Source: an uncultured Clostridia bacterium
GTDB taxonomy: Bacteria; Bacillota; Clostridia; TANB77; CAG-508
Length of the DNA: 18,676 nucleotides
Direction: 5' to 3'
Assembly (NCBI GenBank): GCA_934167095.1
Contig: CAKPKE010000023.1
Coordinates: 1-18,676 of the forward strand
In this document: positions 15,446-18,676 of the stretch, piece after piece
Position numbering within the stretch: position 1 is the first letter of the stretch
Layout: each line of letters starts with the position of its first letter
Notes under the pieces: model-generated
What the model saw: only the letters and a program-made list of their open reading frames with translations
Told to the model about the DNA's origin: nothing
Database searches by the model: none
Position numbers and translations under genes: made by a program

Positions 15446-16275
15446 TGGGAAATACAAAAATATCAGCTTGGGAAAAAGTAGAAATAGCAAGAGACCCGAA
15501 AAGGAAAACTTCACTTGATTATATAGAGGAAATATTTGATGATTTTATAGAATTACATGGAGATAGAAATGCTAAAGATGATAAAGCTATAGTATGCGGA
15601 TTGGCCCAAATAGAAAAACAAAATTTTACAATCATAGCAGAGCAAAAAGGAAGAACGACCAAAGAAAATATAGAAAGAAACTTTGGAATGCCAAATCCTG
15701 AAAGTTATAGAAAAGCAATAAGATTCATGAAGCAGGCTGAAAAATTCAAAAGACCTGTAATTACTTTTATTGATACAAAAGGAGCATATCCAGGAATAGA
15801 AGCAGAAGAAAAAGGTCAAGGAGAAGCTATTGCTAGATCTATGTTTGAAATGGCAAAGCTCAAAGTACCAATTATATCAATTGTAATTGGAGAAGGTTCA
15901 AGTGGAGGAGCTTTAGCAATTGGAGTTGCAAATAAGGTTTTTATGCTAGAAAATGCTATTTATTCAATTCTTTCACCAGAAGGTTATAGTAGTATTTTAT
16001 GGAAAGACGCATCTAGGTTTAAAGAAGCTGCAGAAAAAATGAAATTAACTGCAAATGACTTATTTGAACTAAAAGTAATAGATAAAATTATAAAAGAGCC
16101 CAAAGAAAATAATGAAGAAAATTTTAAAAAAATTTCCTATAATTTAAAAAAAGAAATACAAAAAGAGATAAAACAAATGCAAAGTTTAAATGAAGAAGAA
16201 ATTGTAGAAAATAGATATGCAAAATTTAGAAATATGGGTGAGTTTAAGGAGATACAAGATGTTATTAAAGGATAA
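15445..16275 (+). CDS. accA: Acetyl-CoA carboxylase carboxyltransferase alpha subunit
   Basis: AccA forms the carboxyltransferase with AccD. The 276-residue protein has the crotonase-like core with DTKGAYPGIEAEEKGQ (110-125) and IGEGSSGGALAIG (148-160), followed by SILSPEGYSSILWKD. Its length is that of the short clostridial form, shorter than the E. coli protein. AAAGGAGG at 15428-15435 precedes the start, which overlaps the accD stop. The 3' end overlaps the fabI start by 17 bases. Confidence 0.96.
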   Translation: MGNTKISAWEKVEIARDPKRKTSLDYIEEIFDDFIELHGDRNAKDDKAIVCGLAQIEKQNFTIIAEQKGRTTKENIERNFGMPNPESYRKAIRFMKQAEKFKRPVITFIDTKGAYPGIEAEEKGQGEAIARSMFEMAKLKVPIISIVIGEGSSGGALAIGVANKVFMLENAIYSILSPEGYSSILWKDASRFKEAAEKMKLTANDLFELKVIDKIIKEPKENNEENFKKISYNLKKEIQKEIKQMQSLNEEEIVENRYAKFRNMGEFKEIQDVIKG

Positions 16276-17032
16276 AAAAATATTAATAATGGGAATTAGA
16301 AACAAATGGAGTATTGCTTATGGCATTGCAAAATCAGCTTATGAAAATGGAGCAAAATTGATATTTACTTATATGAGAGAGGAAAATAAAGAAAAAATAG
16401 AAGAGTTAATTAGCGAATTTAAAGGTAGTAAAGCTTATGTATTAAATGGTGCATCAGAAGATGAATTAGTTAAAGAAGTATTTACAAAAATAAAAGAAGA
16501 AAATGGCAAATTAGATGGAATTGTACATGCAATTGCACATGCAAATACTGAAGATCTAAGAAATGATTTTATTTTTACAAGCAAAGAAGGATACTCTCAT
16601 GCAGTAGATGTTAGTAGCTATTCTTTTGTATTAGTTGCACGAATGGCTAAAGAACTAGATATGCTAAATGAAAATGCAACTTTAGTTACTTTAACATATT
16701 ATGGCTCTACTAAAGTTTTGGATGGTTATAATGTTATGGGAGTTGCCAAAGCAGCACTAGAAGCTAGTGTTAGATATTTAGCAAACAATTTAGGAAAAGA
16801 TGGAATAAGAGTAAATGCAATATCAGCAGGTCCAATAAAGACATTATCAGCCAAAGGAATTAAGGACTTTAGTTCAATATTAACTATTGTTGAAGAAAAG
16901 GCACCACTACACAGAAATGTAACAACCGAGCAAGTTGGAAATGTAGCAACATTTTTATTAAGTAATATGTCAGATTCAATAACAGGGCAAGTTATATATG
17001 CCGATAGTGGTTATAATATTATGGGAGTTTAA
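16259..17032 (+). CDS. fabI: Enoyl-ACP reductase FabI (NADH-dependent, SDR type)
   Basis: FabI reduces trans-2-enoyl-ACP, the last step of each elongation cycle, and is the target type inhibited by triclosan. The 257-residue protein has the FabI-specific cofactor loop GIRNKWSIAYGIA (12-24) in place of the usual GxxxGxG, and the catalytic residues Tyr147 (LTYYGS), Tyr157 and Lys164 in YNVMGVAK. The C-terminal TGQVIYADSGYNIMG is standard. Start: ATG 16259 with AAGGAG at 16246-16251 and 7 bases of spacing. An in-frame ATG at 16217 lies inside accA and would add a 14-residue unrelated extension. Many clostridia use the flavoprotein FabK for this step, so FabI here leaves the following flavoprotein free for another job. 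Confidence 0.95.
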   Translation: MLLKDKKILIMGIRNKWSIAYGIAKSAYENGAKLIFTYMREENKEKIEELISEFKGSKAYVLNGASEDELVKEVFTKIKEENGKLDGIVHAIAHANTEDLRNDFIFTSKEGYSHAVDVSSYSFVLVARMAKELDMLNENATLVTLTYYGSTKVLDGYNVMGVAKAALEASVRYLANNLGKDGIRVNAISAGPIKTLSAKGIKDFSSILTIVEEKAPLHRNVTTEQVGNVATFLLSNMSDSITGQVIYADSGYNIMGV

Positions 17033-17053
17033 TTTTAAAGGGAAAGGATAGCT

Positions 17054-18112
17054 ATGGAAGGAATAAAAATAGGAAATAAAAAGTCAAAATATCCTATCAT
17101 TCAAGGTGGAATGGGAGTAGGAGTTTCTATGCATAATCTAGCAGGAAATGTAAGTAAAGAAGGTGGCATTGGAGTAATTTCAACAGCAGATATCGGATAT
17201 CAAGAAACAGATTTTAATACAAATCCATTGAAAGCAAATTTAAGAGCAATAGGAAAAGAAATAAAAAAAGCAAGAGAAATTGCAGGAGAAGATAAAATAA
17301 TTGGTGTAAATATAATGGTAGCTTTAAAAGATTATGCAGAAATAGTAAAAGAATGTGTAAAACAAAAAATTGATTTAATTATATCTGGTGCAGGTATTCC
17401 TAAAGAATTACCTGAATATGTTAATGGGTCTACAACAAAGATTGCTCCAATAGTATCATCATTAAGATGTTGTAAATTGATAGTTAAACATTGGATAAAA
17501 AAATATAATTATGTTCCAGACATGATAGTTATTGAAGGACCAGAAGCTGGTGGACATTTAGGATATAAAAGAGAGGAATTAGAAGAAGAAACTAAACCAA
17601 AATTAGAAAATATAACTAAAGAAATTGTTGACTACATAAATGAAATTGAAAAAGAAACAGGAAAAGATATTCCAGTAATTGCAGCAGGCGGAATATGGGA
17701 TTCTGCAGATATAAAAAAATATTTAAATTTAGGAGCAAGTGGAGTTCAAATGGCAACAAGGTTTGTTGCAACAAATGAGTGTGACGCTTCAATGGAATTT
17801 AAAGAGGCTTATGTTAATGCTAAAGAAGAAGACATAAAGATAATCAATAGTCCTGTAGGAATGCCAGGAAGAGCTATATGCAATAACTTTATAAAAAAAG
17901 TAGAAAAAGAAAAATGCAAAATAGATAAATGTTATAATTGCATTAAAACTTGCAATATAATAAATAGCCCATACTGCATTACAAAAGCATTAATAAATTC
18001 TGTAAAAGGACAAACAGATGATGGATTGATTTTTTGTGGAAGTAATGTTAGCAGAATAAAAGAAATTGTTTCAGTCAAAGATTTAATGCAGGAATTGGTT
18101 TGCGAACTATAG
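17054..18112 (+). CDS. Nitronate monooxygenase-family flavoprotein, FabX-like (candidate unsaturated fatty acid enzyme)
   Basis: The 352-residue protein is an FMN-binding TIM-barrel enzyme of the nitronate monooxygenase/2-nitropropane dioxygenase family, to which FabK also belongs. Visible features: YPIIQGGMGVGVSM (13-26), IISGAGIPKELPEY (109-122), EGPEAGGHLGYK (161-172) with His168, VIAAGGIWDSADI (208-220), GASGVQMATRF (227-237) and SPVGMPGRAI (266-275). The C-terminal part has a Cys cluster C293-x2-C296-x3-C300-x7-C308. From memory this arrangement resembles Helicobacter pylori FabX, a flavoprotein with a [4Fe-4S] cluster and active-site His182 that makes cis-3-decenoyl-ACP. Since fabI already supplies enoyl reductase and no fabA or fabM is seen, a FabX-like role is plausible but inferred; a FabK-type reductase or a true nitronate monooxygenase remain alternatives. 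AAAGGA at 17043-17048 precedes the ATG, 21 bases after fabI. Confidence 0.85.
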   Translation: MEGIKIGNKKSKYPIIQGGMGVGVSMHNLAGNVSKEGGIGVISTADIGYQETDFNTNPLKANLRAIGKEIKKAREIAGEDKIIGVNIMVALKDYAEIVKECVKQKIDLIISGAGIPKELPEYVNGSTTKIAPIVSSLRCCKLIVKHWIKKYNYVPDMIVIEGPEAGGHLGYKREELEEETKPKLENITKEIVDYINEIEKETGKDIPVIAAGGIWDSADIKKYLNLGASGVQMATRFVATNECDASMEFKEAYVNAKEEDIKIINSPVGMPGRAICNNFIKKVEKEKCKIDKCYNCIKTCNIINSPYCITKALINSVKGQTDDGLIFCGSNVSRIKEIVSVKDLMQELVCEL

Positions 18113-18147
18113 TATTAGAATAAAAATGAAATTTAGAGGTCTAAATC

Positions 18148-18176
18148 AAACTACCCGTTCACGCGGGTAGTTTTTT
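18148..18176 (+). terminator. Terminator of the fatty-acid operon, possibly bidirectional
   Basis: A 10-bp stem (AAACTACCCG / CGGGTAGTTT) around TTCACG is followed by TTTTTT on the plus strand. On the minus strand the stem is followed by a weaker T-rich stretch, so it may also end the convergent gene. A short palindrome (ATTTAGA-GG-TCTAAAT, 18131-18146) lies directly before it. Confidence 0.93.
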
Positions 18177-18676
18177 ATACAAATAAGAATATAATAAATA
18201 TTGCAAAAATTATAACTAAAAGTATTAAAATCAAAATAAGCAAAGATGAATTTTCAACAACTTCAACGCTAATAGTTTGAGTTTTATTCCCAACATGAGC
18301 TTCTACAATAGTTGAACCTTTACTAATTCCTGTTATTGTTCCAGTATTATCTACAATTGCAATTTCAGGATTTTGACTACTATAAGAGATCTCATTATTA
18401 AAAATTTTTTCATATCCTGTGGGAGAAGTTTTAACATTTATTTTTAATTGATGAGTATTATTTTTAGTTAATTTTAAATCATTTGTGTCAACATCAAAAT
18501 CATAAGTGATTTCAATTTTAGCTTCTCCAATATTATCATTTTGAATTTTTGCATCTTCAGAAGCTAGATTCAAAAGTTCCACCATTGCCACCACCAAATA
18601 TAGTAACATTATTTGAAACAATTTGACTTCCGCCATCCCAGCTTACAAGTGTTTTTCCATCTGATTCTGATACTAC
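18175..18676 (-). CDS. C-terminal part of a surface protein with an Ig-like domain and membrane anchor; 5' end outside the window, frame broken near 18565
   Basis: On the minus strand an open frame enters from the window edge (18676) reading SWDGGSQIVSNNVTIFGGG and stops at 18557. Its continuation lies in the next frame from about 18564 to the TAA at 18177-18175. Removing one base near 18565 joins GTFES to ASEDAKIQND without a gap, giving 166 visible residues. An ATG at 18636 in the wrong frame would give a spurious N-terminus, so it is not used. The second half has a bacterial Ig-like (Big_2 type) signature (SSQNPEIAIVDNTGTITGIS and GSTIVEAHVGNKTQTISVEVV). It ends in an uninterrupted hydrophobic segment of about 23 residues without a charged tail. 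Probably a cell-surface or envelope-anchored protein; function unknown. It is convergent with the fatty-acid operon. Confidence 0.7.

Noticed and set aside
17054..18112. Annotation of the last operon gene simply as FabK
   Set aside because: FabK shares the barrel but lacks the C-terminal four-Cys cluster as I recall it, and fabI already provides enoyl reductase; the name was left open.
1..18676. CRISPR arrays, tRNA or rRNA genes, insertion sequences
   Set aside because: No regularly spaced repeats, no cloverleaf with CCA-type ends, no rRNA-like conserved segments and no transposase were seen on either strand.

Overview
The window is AT-rich DNA with dense, mostly co-directional genes, strong AAAGGAG-type ribosome binding sites and TAA/TAG/TGA all used as stops. 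Gene content (a clostridial-type type II fatty-acid synthesis operon, MATE pump, GH77 glucanotransferase, Nudix and pentapeptide-repeat proteins) suggests an uncultured or gut-type low-GC Firmicute of the Clostridia. The exact lineage cannot be read from the sequence.

Layout. Positions 45-2045 hold a MATE exporter fused to a cytidylate-kinase-like domain, closed by a terminator. Positions 2082-3353 hold a promoter and a two-gene unit (pentapeptide-repeat protein, Nudix hydrolase). Positions 3357-4171 hold two tandem small transcription cassettes. Each has a near-perfect sigma-A promoter, a short gene of clearly higher G+C than its surroundings, and a terminator; the two terminators are homologous and show compensatory base-pair changes. 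The first small gene has an in-frame amber codon; the second encodes a 97-residue Cys-rich protein of unknown family. malQ follows (4241-5560), then an MFS transporter with its own extended -10 promoter, a TTG start and higher G+C (5599-6891).

Positions 7135-18112 are one long operon: AMP-binding acyl ligase, birA, fabD, fabG, fabF, accB, fabZ, accC, accD, accA, fabI, and a flavoprotein of the nitronate-monooxygenase family resembling Helicobacter FabX. Gene ends overlap or nearly touch and there is no internal terminator. A 9-bp-arm palindrome sits upstream as the likely operator, and a strong hairpin terminator ends the operon at 18148-18176. A convergent gene on the minus strand encodes the C-terminal end of a surface protein (Ig-like domain, C-terminal membrane anchor).

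How the genes work together: AccABCD (with BirA attaching biotin to AccB) makes malonyl-CoA, FabD loads it on ACP, FabF/FabG/FabZ/FabI elongate, and the FabX-like protein is a candidate for introducing the cis double bond. fabH and acpP are not in the window.

Three genes (fabD, accD and the minus-strand surface gene) each carry one apparent extra base that breaks the frame while both halves remain fully family-like. In two essential-pathway genes this looks more like base-level sequence error than real inactivation, but the reads would have to decide.
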